In this document: positions 22,401 to 40,479 of the stretch, one piece after another
How the letters are laid out: every line of letters starts with the position of its first letter
Position numbering within the stretch: the first letter of the stretch is position 1
NCBI GenBank assembly: GCA_009746045.1
Contig: RPFO01000953.1
Location: 1-64,000 of the forward strand
Length of the DNA stretch: 64,000 nucleotides
Reading direction: 5' to 3'
Source: Mesostigma viride
Taxonomy: Eukaryota > Streptophyta > Mesostigmatophyceae > Mesostigmatales > Mesostigmataceae
Position numbers and translations under genes: made by a program
The notes under the pieces: generated by a model
Seen by the model: the letters and a program-made list of their open reading frames with translations, nothing else
The model's database searches: none
What the model was told of the DNA's origin: nothing

Positions 22401-22779
22401 TCAATGCTACTTCTGCAGTATGTAACCCTTAACAATAATGTATATTTTCATAACATACGAAAGTAGGGATGTGCGAAAGTGGGGTGGGGTATGTCCCAAA
22501 TCTGTTACTTAAGTTTGTGACGTTGCTATCAAAACTGCGCCTGTGTTGCATATTTCTGCATCATGTTTCTGTTGAGCTGTTTCTGCTTGCTTCTGGCGCC
22601 GCAACTCCTGGCGCCTCAACTTTTGGCGCCGCAAATTCGCCCCACCGGACATCATGGGTTCATGCTTGCTTGCGCACATTTCTGTGTGCCCTGTCGCCAC
22701 ACCACAGCGCTGCCCCACCTGACGTCGCTGGCGCTGCACGGGTGCAAGGTCTCCCGCGCGTCAGTCGAGAAGCTGAGGA
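7455..22779 (+). CDS. LRR protein (plant RNI-like LRR family) with N-myristoylation motif, at least 16 exons
   Basis: Exons: 7455-7669, 9315-9489, 10459-10603, 11778-11924, 12423-12497, 12955-13026, 14501-14644, 15233-15304, 16309-16380, 17874-17945, 18760-18903, 19528-19599, 21059-21130, 21588-21662, 22244-22315, 22708-22779. They give about 565 residues. The start ATG sits in AACCATGGGC and opens MGGTCSG: Gly2 and Ser6 fit N-myristoylation and Cys5 could be palmitoylated, so attachment to membranes is inferred. An N-terminal domain (SLPPDLCQDVFNELVL, PGVNDEWL) precedes about 16 LRRs of 24-25 residues with the pattern LxxLxLxxtxITDxGlxhL. Order and length match the plant LRR family typified by Arabidopsis At1g15740 from myristoylation motif to last repeat. 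The first intron is phase 2, the second phase 0, and all later ones phase 1 at the same point of the repeat. Function is unknown; the fold suggests a protein-binding scaffold. The last about 6-13 residues are not certain. Confidence 0.9.
7685..7935 (+). repeat. Intronic minisatellite, ~23-bp unit
   Basis: About ten copies of a 20-24 bp unit, AGTGTGCAAATAGGAATTGT plus TC, run through intron 1 of the LRR gene. The first copies are G-rich variants (GTGTGGGAGTGGGAATTGTT) and the middle ones are nearly identical. The array stops at the left end of the TIR element at 7948. Confidence 0.85.
7948..8259. mobile_element. MITE-like element with perfect 16-bp terminal inverted repeats
   Basis: TATCAAGGAGACAACC at 7948-7963 is exactly repeated in inverse orientation at 8244-8259 (GGTTGTCTCCTTGATA). 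The 280 bp between are non-coding and AT-rich in the right half, with many TATATAGTA motifs. The outermost TA at each end could be a TA target duplication, as in Tc1/mariner-type MITEs, leaving 14-bp TIRs starting TCAAGGAG. The same end plus its CAGCGC extension occurs in short dispersed copies at 36.7 and 41.0 kb. The element lies in intron 1 of the LRR gene. Confidence 0.75.
8985..9110 (+). repeat. AT-rich tandem repeat, 24-bp unit
   Basis: Five copies of a 24-bp unit (TTACCTTTCTTATTATAAAT plus TATA) sit in intron 1 of the LRR gene. The copies are nearly identical; the last two have small changes. Confidence 0.85.
9137..9236 (+). repeat. Tandem repeat, 12-bp unit TGCCCTTCTTAA
   Basis: About nine units of TGCCCTTCTTAA with minor variants (one short by a base, later ones AGGCCCTTCTTA) lie about 80 bp upstream of LRR exon 2. 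Confidence 0.85.
9903..9995 (+). repeat. Interstitial plant-type telomeric repeat (CCCTAAA)n
   Basis: About 12 heptamers of CCCTAAA, some degenerate (CCCTATA, CACTAAA, CCCGAAC), occur in intron 2 of the LRR gene. This is the complement of TTTAGGG, the telomere repeat of plants and many green algae. It is short and imperfect, so it is an interstitial relic and not a chromosome end. Confidence 0.9.
10640..10890 (+). repeat. Three ~90-bp copies derived from the LRR exon 3 / intron 3 junction
   Basis: The exon 3 end reads GGGTTGGCCTTCTTGGAATG then the donor GTGGGTCAC (10583-10612). Copies follow near 10675 (GGTTCGCCTTTTGGGAATGT), 10762 (GGGTTGGCCTTTTGGGATTG) and 10850 (GGGTTGCCCTTTTGGGAGTG), each followed by a GTGNGTNANCG stretch like the donor. 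They share further flanking sequence (AGCGACCGGTGTTTCTTAG, GTACGTGGACCAGCG). Confidence 0.8.
10910..11140 (+). repeat. Minisatellite, ~57-bp unit with GGGCTGCTATGCATGAAGGGC
   Basis: Four or so copies of a unit containing GCAGGGCTTTGTTGC, GGGCTGCTATGCATGAAGGG and CCCACTATAGTA lie in intron 3 of the LRR gene. The core GGGCTGCTATGCATGAAGGG also occurs in a different minisatellite at 53.6 kb in the cyclase gene. Confidence 0.85.
11947..11999 (+). repeat. Heptamer repeat GGCTCTT
   Basis: Seven units of CTTGGCT/GGCTCTT directly follow exon 4 of the LRR gene, within intron 4. Confidence 0.85.
15300..15510 (+). repeat. Tandem copies of the LRR exon 8 end and donor
   Basis: Exon 8 ends ATCAAGCACATAACTG with donor GTGGGCATGTAC. 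Copies ATCAAGTGCATGGCTGGTGG (15363), ATCAAGCACATGGCTGGTGA (15437) and a weaker one at 15482 follow in the intron, each with GGGCATGTAC or GAGCATGTAC after the pseudo-donor. Another partial copy (AAGCACATTGCCGGTGAGCA) is at 15632. The first two units are about 75 bp and nearly identical. Confidence 0.85.
15722..15800 (-). mobile_element. 3' stub of the RT-bearing LINE family, minus strand
   Basis: The plus strand reads (TTAAA)n, TTATAACATGCCTCTGTTGG, GGGGTCATGTAGCACATATTCC. Its reverse complement is the last ~60 bp of the LINE 3' UTR and tail seen at 39985-40070 and 59722-59790. It is a severely 5'-truncated insertion inside intron 8 of the LRR gene. Confidence 0.75.
16893..17477 (+). repeat. 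Telomere-like heptamer array (CCCTTAA)n within an intron
   Basis: About 83 heptamers of CCCTTAA (TTAAGGG on the other strand) run without interruption between LRR exon 9 (ends 16380) and exon 10 (starts 17874). A variant block (CCCTGAACCCTCAGCCCTCA followed by CCCTCAA units) occurs twice, at about 17116 and 17375. The offset is 259 bp, exactly 37 units, showing a higher-order duplication. One CCCTAAA unit occurs near 17285. The unit differs from the CCCTAAA repeat at 9.9 kb. Confidence 0.95.
18346..18530 (+). repeat. Microsatellite, 7-bp unit TATTATG
   Basis: About 24 units of TATTATG with GTTATGT variants in the middle lie in intron 10 of the LRR gene. Open frames through it (YYVLCIM repeats) are artefacts. 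Confidence 0.9.
19984..20057 (+). repeat. Pentamer repeat (GATCA)n
   Basis: About 14 units of ATCAG/GATCA in intron 12 of the LRR gene. GGACGGTGCGG before it and CCGCACCGTG after it form a loose inverted flank. Confidence 0.9.
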
Positions 22780-23144
22780 GTAAGTGCTTGCTTGCCCCAT
22801 GGCTCACGGGAGCCCCAGGGGGGGAGGGGGGGAGGGGGGGACGGACGGTGGGTAAAAAACTCAATATTACAAGACGTCACAGAGAGAAGTTATATCAAGA
22901 GGACCTATTGATACAGGGAACCTAAAAAAATTCTTTGTTGTGTATAATTAGCGTCTGGCGTGGTTGAGTATGGTTTGGTGTGGTTGTGGACTTGTGGCTG
23001 GTAGTACGCCTCGACCTTTCCGGATCTCTGTGTTCTTTTTTCTTTTTGCTGAGAAGGTCTACATGTTCCTCCGAGGCTGCGGGGGGGCAACCCTAGTCTG
23101 CTTGATCAGGCATTTGCTGCGAGGAACAACGTTGTCTGGAACCC

Positions 23145-23250
23145 TAACATTCTGGTTGTTGTCTGGCACAGTCTTGCTCATTCTGGTTGTTGTCTGGCAC
23201 AGTCTTGCTCATTCTGGTTGTTGTCTGGCACAGTCTTGCTCGGGTGTGGG
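23145..23250 (+). repeat. Tandem repeat, 31-bp unit
   Basis: Three near-identical copies of a 31-bp unit beginning TCTGGTTGTTGTCTGGCACA lie downstream of LRR exon 16. Each copy contains an acceptor-like TCTGGCACAG. Confidence 0.85.
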
Positions 23251-23736
23251 GATCTAGCTGCTCAATCAACAAATAAAATATAAAGTATTATAATTCACGT
23301 AGTTCATATAATTGTTGCAGTTAATATAATTTATGTGTCAATATAATTATTACAAGCAATATGTATTGTTCAATATATAGGCCTGTAAATGTATGTGATT
23401 TCTTTATCAATATAAAGGCCTGTTTTGGAAAGGCCTTTTGTTGAGCCACGTCATGTCCCTGTGGTCACAGTGTTGCCATGGTCATTGGATGGCAATTATT
23501 TTCCTTACAAGGTCCCTGCAAGGCATTACAATCTTGGCGTTTGACCCCCATCCCTGCTTTGACGTCCCATGTATTCCCGGCATCTTCCTGTGGCTTCCCC
23601 TCATTGCACAGGCCTCTGGCTGCCTCGCCTCGCGGTGATTGGAGTCACCTAGACTGGTCCAATGATGGCATCAGTTCTTTTCCACCGCACCATCCCCGCG
23701 AACCTTGTAAAATATCCTCTGTCGTTGTCTGCACAG

Positions 23737-23756
23737 GCCTGACAGTCCTATCCTAG
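23737..23756 (+). CDS. Candidate terminal exon of the LRR gene
   Basis: Exon 16 of the LRR gene ends in phase 1, so a last exon must begin with two bases completing a codon. After TCTGCACAG at 23736, the 20 bases from 23737 read S (split codon), L, T, V, L, S, stop, which closes the frame at 572 codons. A similar acceptor (TTGCACAGGCCT) lies about 116 bp upstream near 23622, the same decoy-then-real spacing seen at other exons of this gene. Plant relatives end with about 13 more residues that I could not find. Another downstream exon is possible. Confidence 0.35.
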
Positions 23757-24286
23757 CTAGGGGCCACACCCCTGCTATTCTGAGTCTATCGAGTCCATTA
23801 GTCATTCATTTTGTTGGGTGGTGCCATGTAAAATTCCAAAGCCCCTGCATGTGGGGCAGTCCACCCATGTGCAGTTTTGTCCAGGTGTACACAGGATCCA
23901 CGTTATAATTTGCACGAGCCTCCTTCTCAACACAGCCACGCTAGCTATGTGCAACCTTGGCTATCCTAGTCAAAGTGCACGTGCAGCTGAGCCCTGTGGT
24001 GAAAGCATGCACACGTGGAGGTTAGAGTGTCCAGCCCAGCTGCAAAGAAATCACGCTATGTTTCCCATTCCCCCCAACCCAGCCAGATGCCTGGGTTTTT
24101 GAGAAATTTTCCACTAAAAATTCGATTTGGGTCGTCCAGGGGTCGTCAGGTTTTATCAAGTGTTACATTATTATATGTCCAGGTTGCGCAAACGTGCACC
24201 AAGTGCATGGACTGTTGTAGGCTAGACCATTGCAATATCAACCACCATGAAATTTCCCTATACAAACTGACCCCTACATATTCACT

Positions 24287-24610
24287 GAGAATGATAAATT
24301 ACGGAGGTGAGAATGGCATGCAACATAATGAAATCATTTACCCCGAAAAGAAGAACCCCCAAGACAATATTTAATAAATATCCGACACGGGCATGCAAGG
24401 ATCAAGCCTGGAGGCAGAAAGGTACAACGAACGACAACGTACGCCAAACTACGACATGCAACAACACCTCTGCCGGCCCACCAGGCCGGGGAAGTGACCT
24501 ATACGTACACCTCCTGGGTCGCAACAAAGTCGGCCCGGACGCGACGGAATTAATAACACATCAGCCACCGTGCGAGTGAGGGCGAGGGACAGTCGCACCT
24601 CTATATAACC
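24287..24610 (-). mobile_element. 5'-truncated LINE 3' end, minus strand
   Basis: This segment matches 62495-62800 over its length with about 80 percent visual identity: ACTGAGAATGATAAATTACG at the 3' terminus, then CATGCAACATAA, GCCGGCCCACCA, and TCGCAACAAAGTCGGCCCGG inside the ORF end. It therefore carries the last codons and 3' UTR of the element at 62.5-63.8 kb, truncated at its 5' side near 24610. It contains no intact ORF. Confidence 0.8.
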
Positions 24611-25263
24611 TCACAAAGCTGCACGTGGTACCTAGCTAGTGGTGTACATATTGTGCTCAGCAGGGCCTACATCCATTAATTAATTAATAAGCACGTGACT
24701 GCGTCACGTGGGTGCCAATACAGAGTAAAGGAACCTTCAACCCTATATACACTCCTATAGTCCTATAGTCAGCAAAATTGGTGCGAGAGGTCCCCAGTTC
24801 GATTCCGGTCGGATTCATTTGCAGATCGCGTTTTTCCGCGTTTTCCGCGGCCCGGCACTGAACGCAAATGGTTTTCACCTTTGCGGAGTGTCTGATCAGA
24901 CTATATACACTGCGAGAAGGAGGGAGGGCGACCTAGCTTCTCTCACTGCCGCAAGTGGGCAGGCCACATGCAGAGCGCTCTCTCCACAGCATGGTCGGTG
25001 CATGTCGGGCGCAACACTGTGGGTTCAATACAACCAGTGCAATACCATAGGTAGGCTGACGCATAGCTTATGCTACAAAGGTGAGGTGGGCTCAAGACGC
25101 CGGCTAAGGCGCAAGCTGACTATCAAGGAGCTGACTATAGGAGCTGACTATGACCACAAGGTGCCAGAGCTGATTGAAGGTACTACAGCGCTGTGCGCTA
25201 ATATCCGGCATTTCAAGTGCTATAATGCCTAAGCTATCCCATAATCGATTGCCCCCATCTAGA
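24611..25263. other. Non-coding stretch with a tRNA-like B box
   Basis: No gene is seen. GTTCGATTCC at about 24809 resembles a pol III B box, but no tRNA fold closes around it. A similar GTTCGATTCC at about 13369, also followed by a TTCCGCGG stretch, hints at a tRNA-derived SINE family. Confidence 0.3.
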
Positions 25264-25735
25264 CAACTAGCTTGAGTGCTCTATCCTGGGGGAGCTCCCG
25301 GGGGGGCTTCCGCCACAGTTTCTTGTTGACATAAAGGTCCCCTCCCCGCCAATACACTTGGGGCTTCTCGGGGTTGGTCTCATTGTGGCGGATGTAGTCG
25401 GGCCACTGATCCGGCGCGGCATTGCTGCTGCTGGGCTGTCGTCAGGTTGTCGGTCGTCAAGCGACCAGGAGGTGTTCACCAGCTTCTTGCGGCGAGAGAG
25501 GAACCGACTGACTCGGGCTGTGATGATCGGTCGGTCGCTGAAGGTGAGGACCACTGGAGGGGGGCCAGCCTTGGCCCGTGGATGGGGCAGCCGGCAGGCG
25601 GTAGGCGCCCTGCAGTGTCGCACCTGGCAGCGCCATGCACGCCAAGAGTTTATTCTTCAGCTCGTCGAGAAAAGAGTCTCTAGAGGGTCTCCTCCGGCTC
25701 GCCGGAGCCTTGCGAGGATGACGTGCTGCCCGTCG
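25264..25735 (-). pseudogene. LINE ORF1 C-terminal fragment, frameshifted
   Basis: On the minus strand the frames give GPPPVVLTFSDRPIITARVS, FLSRRKKLVNTSWSLDD and PKCIGGEGTFMSTRNCGGSP. These align with GPPPLLLTFKTPADKISFLR, RRKRLEKTLFTLDDDL and PVYWKGAAIYVGHKPW in the ORF1 copy at 58639-59280. The N-terminal part (DSFLDELKNKLLACMALPG) continues in a second frame at 25457-25792, so at least one frameshift separates the halves. Sequence divergence is clearly higher than among the copies in the 55-64 kb cluster. Confidence 0.75.
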
Positions 25736-25736
25736 G

Positions 25737-25776
<40 letters not shown>

Positions 25777-25812
25777 GTCCCACGCCGCACATGGGCAGCA
25801 GAGAATCTATAG
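25736..25812 (-). repeat. (TTG)n with a conserved 30-bp flank; poly-Asn in the minus frame
   Basis: Thirteen TTG units (minus-strand CAA/AAC, read as 13 Asn) are followed by TGTCCCACGCCGCACATGGG and CAGCAGAGAATC. The same (TTG)n plus TGTCCCACGCCGCCCAGGGC and AGCAGAGAA occurs at 47229-47276. It is therefore part of a dispersed sequence, probably an element end with a (CAA)n tail, and probably not coding. Confidence 0.7.
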
Positions 25813-26546
25813 TGGCCGATAGCTACCCGTCGGTGCTGATTGTGAATTTTTTACATTCCGCTCATCATCGCGTGTTCCGTATTGGGTCACATGAAAAGTA
25901 GAAACTGCCAATCAACAAGCAAGGAACATGGGACGGAATGCAGCTTGCCATGTGGCAACGGAACCAGCGAGCAATCAGTGCGACCACGAAGAATTATGAA
26001 ACAACAAGAACTGCATGGCTGAAGGTTCTCACCCTTATAAGTCGCCATTAGAGAAAACTCGAACCAGCAATACCTATTTTCAGCCTAATTTGTCTACTGG
26101 AAGGCAACAACGCATTTCTAGCCAGCTCACCTTGGGGCTATGGTCAGCTCGTAAACGCAGCCCATCGCCCACATTACCTTACGTCCAGAGGTCTCTCATA
26201 GTCAAATGGCAGCCGCAGCCACCTTGTCTGCGTTCGTGACACACCGGCCAATTGACAGTGCAGCTACCACACCATATAACTGTCCCTTCTACACTCTATA
26301 CACTTGGCGTCCAGCCCGTCACCCAAAGAAGCTCGCTGTAAGCGATTTGGTGTTATAAACTATAGCGAGAATATCGCAAATCGGATTCTTTATGTTGCGA
26401 ACAGGCTAATTGACGGCCCGCTCATTGTACGTTACGTTATACATAATTTCTGTAAACGCGATTGTATGTGCAGGCGAACGTCGCGTGGCCCCGCACGAAC
26501 TGCTCCGCCGATGGCGACCAGCAGGCACTGAGGAAGTGCAGGTCAA

Positions 26547-26554
26547 TATATAAA
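26547..26554 (+). promoter_or_regulatory. Candidate TATA box of the kinase gene
   Basis: TATATAAA lies about 150 bp upstream of the kinase ATG (26707). The rest of 25813-26706 shows no coding signal. The site is chosen by motif and distance only. Confidence 0.3.
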
Positions 26555-26706
26555 CTAACGATGCTTATCCACCTTCCAGGCGATCATATACGCCAATAGT
26601 ATATTCGCCATATCTGCCTTCCTTTACTTATTGTTCATATGGCACAGATCCTACTTATAACGTCTGCGATGTCTTCACCGTTTCCTCCCACGCATTGTGC
26701 AGAACG

Positions 26707-36263
<9,557 letters not shown>

Positions 36264-37140
36264 TAATGAGACGGCACCCACTTTATATGGTTCCCAAGCC
36301 ACGCTGGATATGGACGTCCGAAATCAAATTTAAGCACCGAATGCGTCGCGTGAAGCAACATCCTTGCTAGTGAGGCAAAATGAAAATATAGAGAGCTGGT
36401 TTGCTAGCTATTTATGATCCTGCACGTGGGTGACTGTCTTCAACAAAGGTAGCATGACGCCTGGCATGAGTCATTAACGGCAATGCGTCTGAAAAATACA
36501 GGTGGTGTACTTGATGCTTCATTGAGGTGGTTTAGTTGTGGAATCAATTTACAATAAATACGTTAAGTGAGTGAGCGTTTGTGTGCCATGTGCAGGTTGA
36601 GGTATGTACCGCGGAGAATGCAACAATAAGAGATTTGAAGGGCCGGAGAAAGTGCCCCAGTGCAAACGAAGGTATATTATATTAATACTACTATCAAGGA
36701 GACAACCAGCGCAGGCCAGAAATAGGGAGAATCCGGACCATGCATGGTATAGCTTGAGCCTGCCGTTTTTATTGTCCGCGCTACTATGCCTATTATTAAT
36801 AAAACTCGTGCTACCGGCCGGTGGGGAGTCTTGACCCCGATCCGGTACCGATGGGTGGAATTGTCGATGGGTTGAGCACACAATCCTACCGGTCTATTCT
36901 ATCTAGCTAGTCTATGTAGATGAGCCGGATCGACCCTAGAAGTCGCACCGGCCGATTGCTTCCCGGCCTCGGGAGCACTCAAACAGTAAGCTTCTTCCCC
37001 ACAGCAGGGGGGTCGTTGTCTTCTTCTTCTACTTTGGCCCATGCATCTGGCCTCAGTACGTTGTCATGCATCGATCTTTTTCCAAATCACGGAGAGGCCT
37101 ATCCTCCCCATTTCCTCTATCAGTTGCTCTTTAATTAATT
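36264..37140. other. 3' flank of the kinase gene and intergenic DNA
   Basis: No coding signal is seen. An AATAAA at 36553-36558 is a possible but distant poly(A) signal. The segment carries dispersed element copy 2 (36692-36764) and an (ATTA)n run at 37131-37147 abutting the LINE. Confidence 0.45.
36692..36764 (+). mobile_element. Short dispersed element, copy 2, with MITE-type terminus
   Basis: It starts TATCAAGGAGACAACCAGCG as in the MITE at 7948, then GCAGGCCAGAAATAGGGAGA, ATCCGGACCATG, AGCTTGAGCCTGCC. The interior is a near-palindrome of the copy at 41.0 kb in inverse orientation. Confidence 0.65.
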
Positions 37141-40072
37141 AATTAACTAATGAATTGCTCTTTGAATGTGCGGGCCATCCGACACCGCCGCCTCCTCTTT
37201 GCCGGCCTTCTTGCCCGCACAGACCAGGTGAATACCGATGTGGGCCCTGCCGGGGGGCTTAAGATCGACGGGCCAACCAGGTAGACACCTCCTCCTATGG
37301 CAGGGTCCCATTGTCCCATCGCAACCCACTAGCTGGCAAACTTGCGCGCGCCGGGCACCGGCGCGGCGCGACCCGGACCTATGTGACACAACTGCTTGAA
37401 GATGCAGGGCTTCTGGGACTAGTATCTGTACTCCGCGCCCGCATGATTGACAATTGGAGAGCTGGGCTGCCATCTGCGACAAGACACGCCGACGGTGTGC
37501 TCTGACCACCGGTTGGTGCGCGCGACCCGGCCTTCGGCTCCGGTTCCACGTCCCCGCGCGCCGCGCCCCAGTGGTCCGCCCTGACTGGTCTGCTCTACGT
37601 CCGGTCAAGGGAGATCCTGAGGACTGGACGGACGCCGAGCACGAGCGGAACCGGTGCCGACGGGAGTACCTGTCGGCCCTGGACGCCCGGGCGGACGTCG
37701 ACGAGCTGGACAATGGTGCCCCCAACGCAGCCATTTTTGCGGGCTTTGCGGCCCGTGCCCCGTTGCTGGCGGCCCGGCACCTGCCGGTCATGCCCCGCCG
37801 CCGCCCCGGCCCGCTCTACCGCCAGGACCCCAAGGTCTTGGCAGCCCGGCACCGCCTCAAGCGTAACCGGGACCCGCTGCAGAAACCATTGCTTAAGGCC
37901 GCCCTTGTGGAGGCCTACGAGCACGCTCAGGACGCCGAGGCGGCCCAGTGCATCGCAGATGCCATTGAAGGCCTGCCAAGCTCGCAACCAGGGCAAGGAC
38001 ATGTGGTACCACCTCGACCGGCTCGGCGGCCGGCGGCAGCGCACCCCGGTGGAGCACACGGGGGACGGCACGGCGCCGGTAAGCCTTGACCGCTGGTTGG
38101 CCCACAATGTTTCCTTGACCGGTGGGGCTCGCGCCCCCCCCCCGCCGCTTCACCCCGAGACGGCCGCCCGCCTCGGGGTCGCCGGACCCCCGCCGCCGCC
38201 AGCGCCCCCCTCCTCGGCCGCGGACTACCAAGTCCCCGCCTTGCAGGAGGGCTGCCTTGCCACTGACGACGTCGTCCCCCCTTCACTTTGAAGGAATTGG
38301 ACGGCGCCCTTGCTCGCCTGCGGTACGATGCGGCGGTCGGTGCCGACCACCTTTCTGCTGAGCTGCTGAAGACCCCTGATCTGGCGGTTAGGGATCTTCT
38401 GCTGGCGTTCTGCAACCGTGTCCTGCTCTCTGACGAGCCTCCGCCTGCTGAGTGGCAGACGGCCATCCGCGTCATGCTGTACAAGAAGGGCTCTGCTGCT
38501 GACCCCGGTAACTACCGGGGTGTCTGCCTCCAGAGCGCCGCGCTGAAGGTCTTCATGCGCATGATGCTGCACAGGCTCCGCGCCGCGCTGGACCCACACC
38601 TGGGTGAGTCTCAGATGGGTTTCCGTCGTGGTCGTAACACTGTCATGGCTGTGTTTGTCGCGCGCCGGTTGATTGATGGAGGAGGTGCGTCGACTTCCCC
38701 CTGACAGTTTGCCGCTGGTCTTCATTTTTGTTGACTATATCAAGGCCTTTGACACGGTTCTCTGGGAGGCTCTTTGGGCCATCCTAGCTCTGGATCGGGT
38801 ACCACCTGCGTTTATTGCTGCCATTCGCCGTCTGTATGAGGGTTCACAGGCCGTAGTGCGGACTGCGGAGGGCACCACTCCACCATTCCCCCTTCACCAC
38901 GGGGTGTGGCAAGGTTGTGTCCTGTCATACCTGTTCATTATTGTCGTGGATCACGACATGCGCCGGGCACGTGCGCGCTTTACTGCTCTGAAGGGGTTCG
39001 AGCCAGGCTTGGACATCCTTAACGTGAAGGAGCACGGCGGGGTTAGACCTGGTTACCGCCTTGCCGACCTGATTTATGCGGATGATACCACCCTCATCGC
39101 GAGCCCCGAGCACATTCAGACCTGGCTGGACTGCCTGGGCCTGGAGGCGCGGGCGGTGGGGCTGGAGATTAGTGTCAAAACTGAGGCGATGGTGATAGGG
39201 GCATCCAGTAAACCACCGCTGCCGCGCCTGCTCGACGGGTCGGAGGTCCCGTTCCGCGACCGCTTCAAGCTGTTGGGGAGCTGGCTTCCTGACACCGCCG
39301 ACGATGTGGACACCCGCATCGGCCTTGCCTGGGCCAAGCTCCGTTCGCTCACACCCTACTGGCGCTCGAAGGGCCTGGACGGGCACCGCAAGCGCATGCT
39401 CTTCAAGGTCCTCGTCCTCACGGTGCTCACGTATGGCGCCGAGGCGTGGACCCTCCCACCCAAACTGGCAGCTCGGCTCGACGGCACCGTTTACAGGATG
39501 CTCCGGCAGGTCCTTAATGTAGGTTTTTCCGAGCGTCCGTCATCAGAGTCTCTGTATCATGGCATGCCTCGTGTTTCGGACGAGATTAGGCAGCGTAGGA
39601 TAGCATTTGTAGGACACCTTGCCCGCACCAGCCAGGTCGACACCACCCTTGGTCTGGCCGGCCCCCAGCGGCTTGGACAGCCAGGGCGGCACATTCTGAC
39701 CTGGCCTGGCCCCAAGGACATTCCCAAAAGGGTAGGGAAACCTGTCACCAACTACGTTCAGATGTTGCTGGACGACCTAGTGGTCCCAGCCCAGTTTGAG
39801 CACCGCATCCACTCTCTCTCCCGTCTTTGGACTGCCATGCAGGACAAGACGCGGTGGAAGAAGATTGTCAAGGCGCACACGCCCGACCCTGTGGGCAAGC
39901 CACCTCCCCCCAAGCGGAGGAGGCGTTTTGATGAGTAGTGTAGTTAGGATTTTCTAGATAGAGTTAGGATAGTTCGATCACGCGGCTTCCCCCACCCCAT
40001 CCATCATGAAATATGTGCTACATGACCTCCCCACGGAGGCATGTTATAATTTAATTTAATTTAATCTGCGAT
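37141..40072 (+). mobile_element. Non-LTR retrotransposon (LINE), ORF2 degenerate, plus strand
   Basis: The 5' part opens with an endonuclease-like start (MNCSLNVRAIRHRRLLFAG at 37153), breaks by 37285, and most of the endonuclease domain is missing. The linker region (DPEDWTDAEHERNRCRREYL) and reverse transcriptase follow. The 3' UTR (39939-40072) ends CCACGGAGGCATGTTATAAT plus (TTAAT)n. Related copies are at 59722-61945 (minus), a remnant at 56795-56907 and 57612-57700, and a stub at 15722. Confidence 0.9.
38288..39938 (+). pseudogene. Reverse transcriptase of the LINE ORF2 (two frames)
   Basis: Frame one (38288-38704) carries ELDGALARLRYDAAVGADHL, PPPAEWQTAIRVMLYKKG and ESQMGFRRGRNT, the N-terminal RT blocks. 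Frame two (38673-39938) carries FVDYIKAFDTVLW (motif A, catalytic Asp), HHGVWQGCVLS, LIYADDTTLIA (motif C, YADD) and a C-terminal region ending GKPPPPKRRRRFDE. The frames are split by a 4-bp TTGA duplication (GTTGATTGATGG here, GTTGATGG in the copy at 61.1 kb). Another break lies near 38286. Catalytic residues are intact but the ORF as present cannot make one polypeptide. Confidence 0.88.
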
Positions 40073-40395
40073 AAGCACCTTCCCAAGGGGTATGCTCCTG
40101 TTTTCTCCCCACGGGCCCCGCGGCCCGTTGCTAGCCAGGGTAGAAGTCCGCATGCAGGTGGAGGTTATTGGTCCTGAGGATAGCCGCTACACTACCGCCT
40201 CATCTGCCATTACAGTAGAGGACAGCTCGGATGAGGATTACATCCCCATCTAGTGCTTAACGGTTGGGGGATGATGCATGCAGACGATATTTGTTTAAAC
40301 TTTTGTGTAATTATTTTTCTAATGAGATTAGCATAGTACTCCGTGGCATGCCTTTGCGCATGACACGAAAGTACTTACTTACTTACTTAATGTGC
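40073..40395 (+). pseudogene. C-terminal ORF fragment and 3' end of a third element, (TTAC)n tail
   Basis: An open frame without start runs to TAG at 40250-40252 and ends VEVIGPEDSRYTTASSAITV, EDSSDEDYIPI. It is followed by a 3' UTR (GATGATGCATGCAGACGATA, TTTGTTTAAACTTTTGTG, GATTAGCATAGTACTCCGTG) and a (CTTA)n tail at 40371-40390. The UTR recurs in inverse orientation at 62398-62490. I do not recognise the protein; an acidic C-terminus of a retroelement ORF is likely. Only the 3' terminus was retained. Confidence 0.6.
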
Positions 40396-40479
40396 GGGCC
40401 TGCATGTGCATGCACAGCTTGAGCTCACCAACTCGAGGGTCATGCACATGGGGCCGGCAAGGGTTTTGTTCGCAAACTC

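Larger units (their letters stand above)
22780..24286 (+). other. 3' flank of the LRR gene, mostly non-coding
   Basis: Apart from the candidate terminal exon at 23737, no gene is supported. It holds a G-rich run after exon 16 (22815-22850), a 31-bp tandem repeat at 23145-23250 and an AT-rich stretch (23260-23420). Unique sequence continues to the LINE relic at 24287. Confidence 0.5.

Noticed and set aside
24780-24835. Possible tRNA gene (GTTCGATTCC)
   Set aside because: The T stem pairs poorly and no acceptor or D arm can be matched upstream. At most a tRNA-derived SINE fragment.
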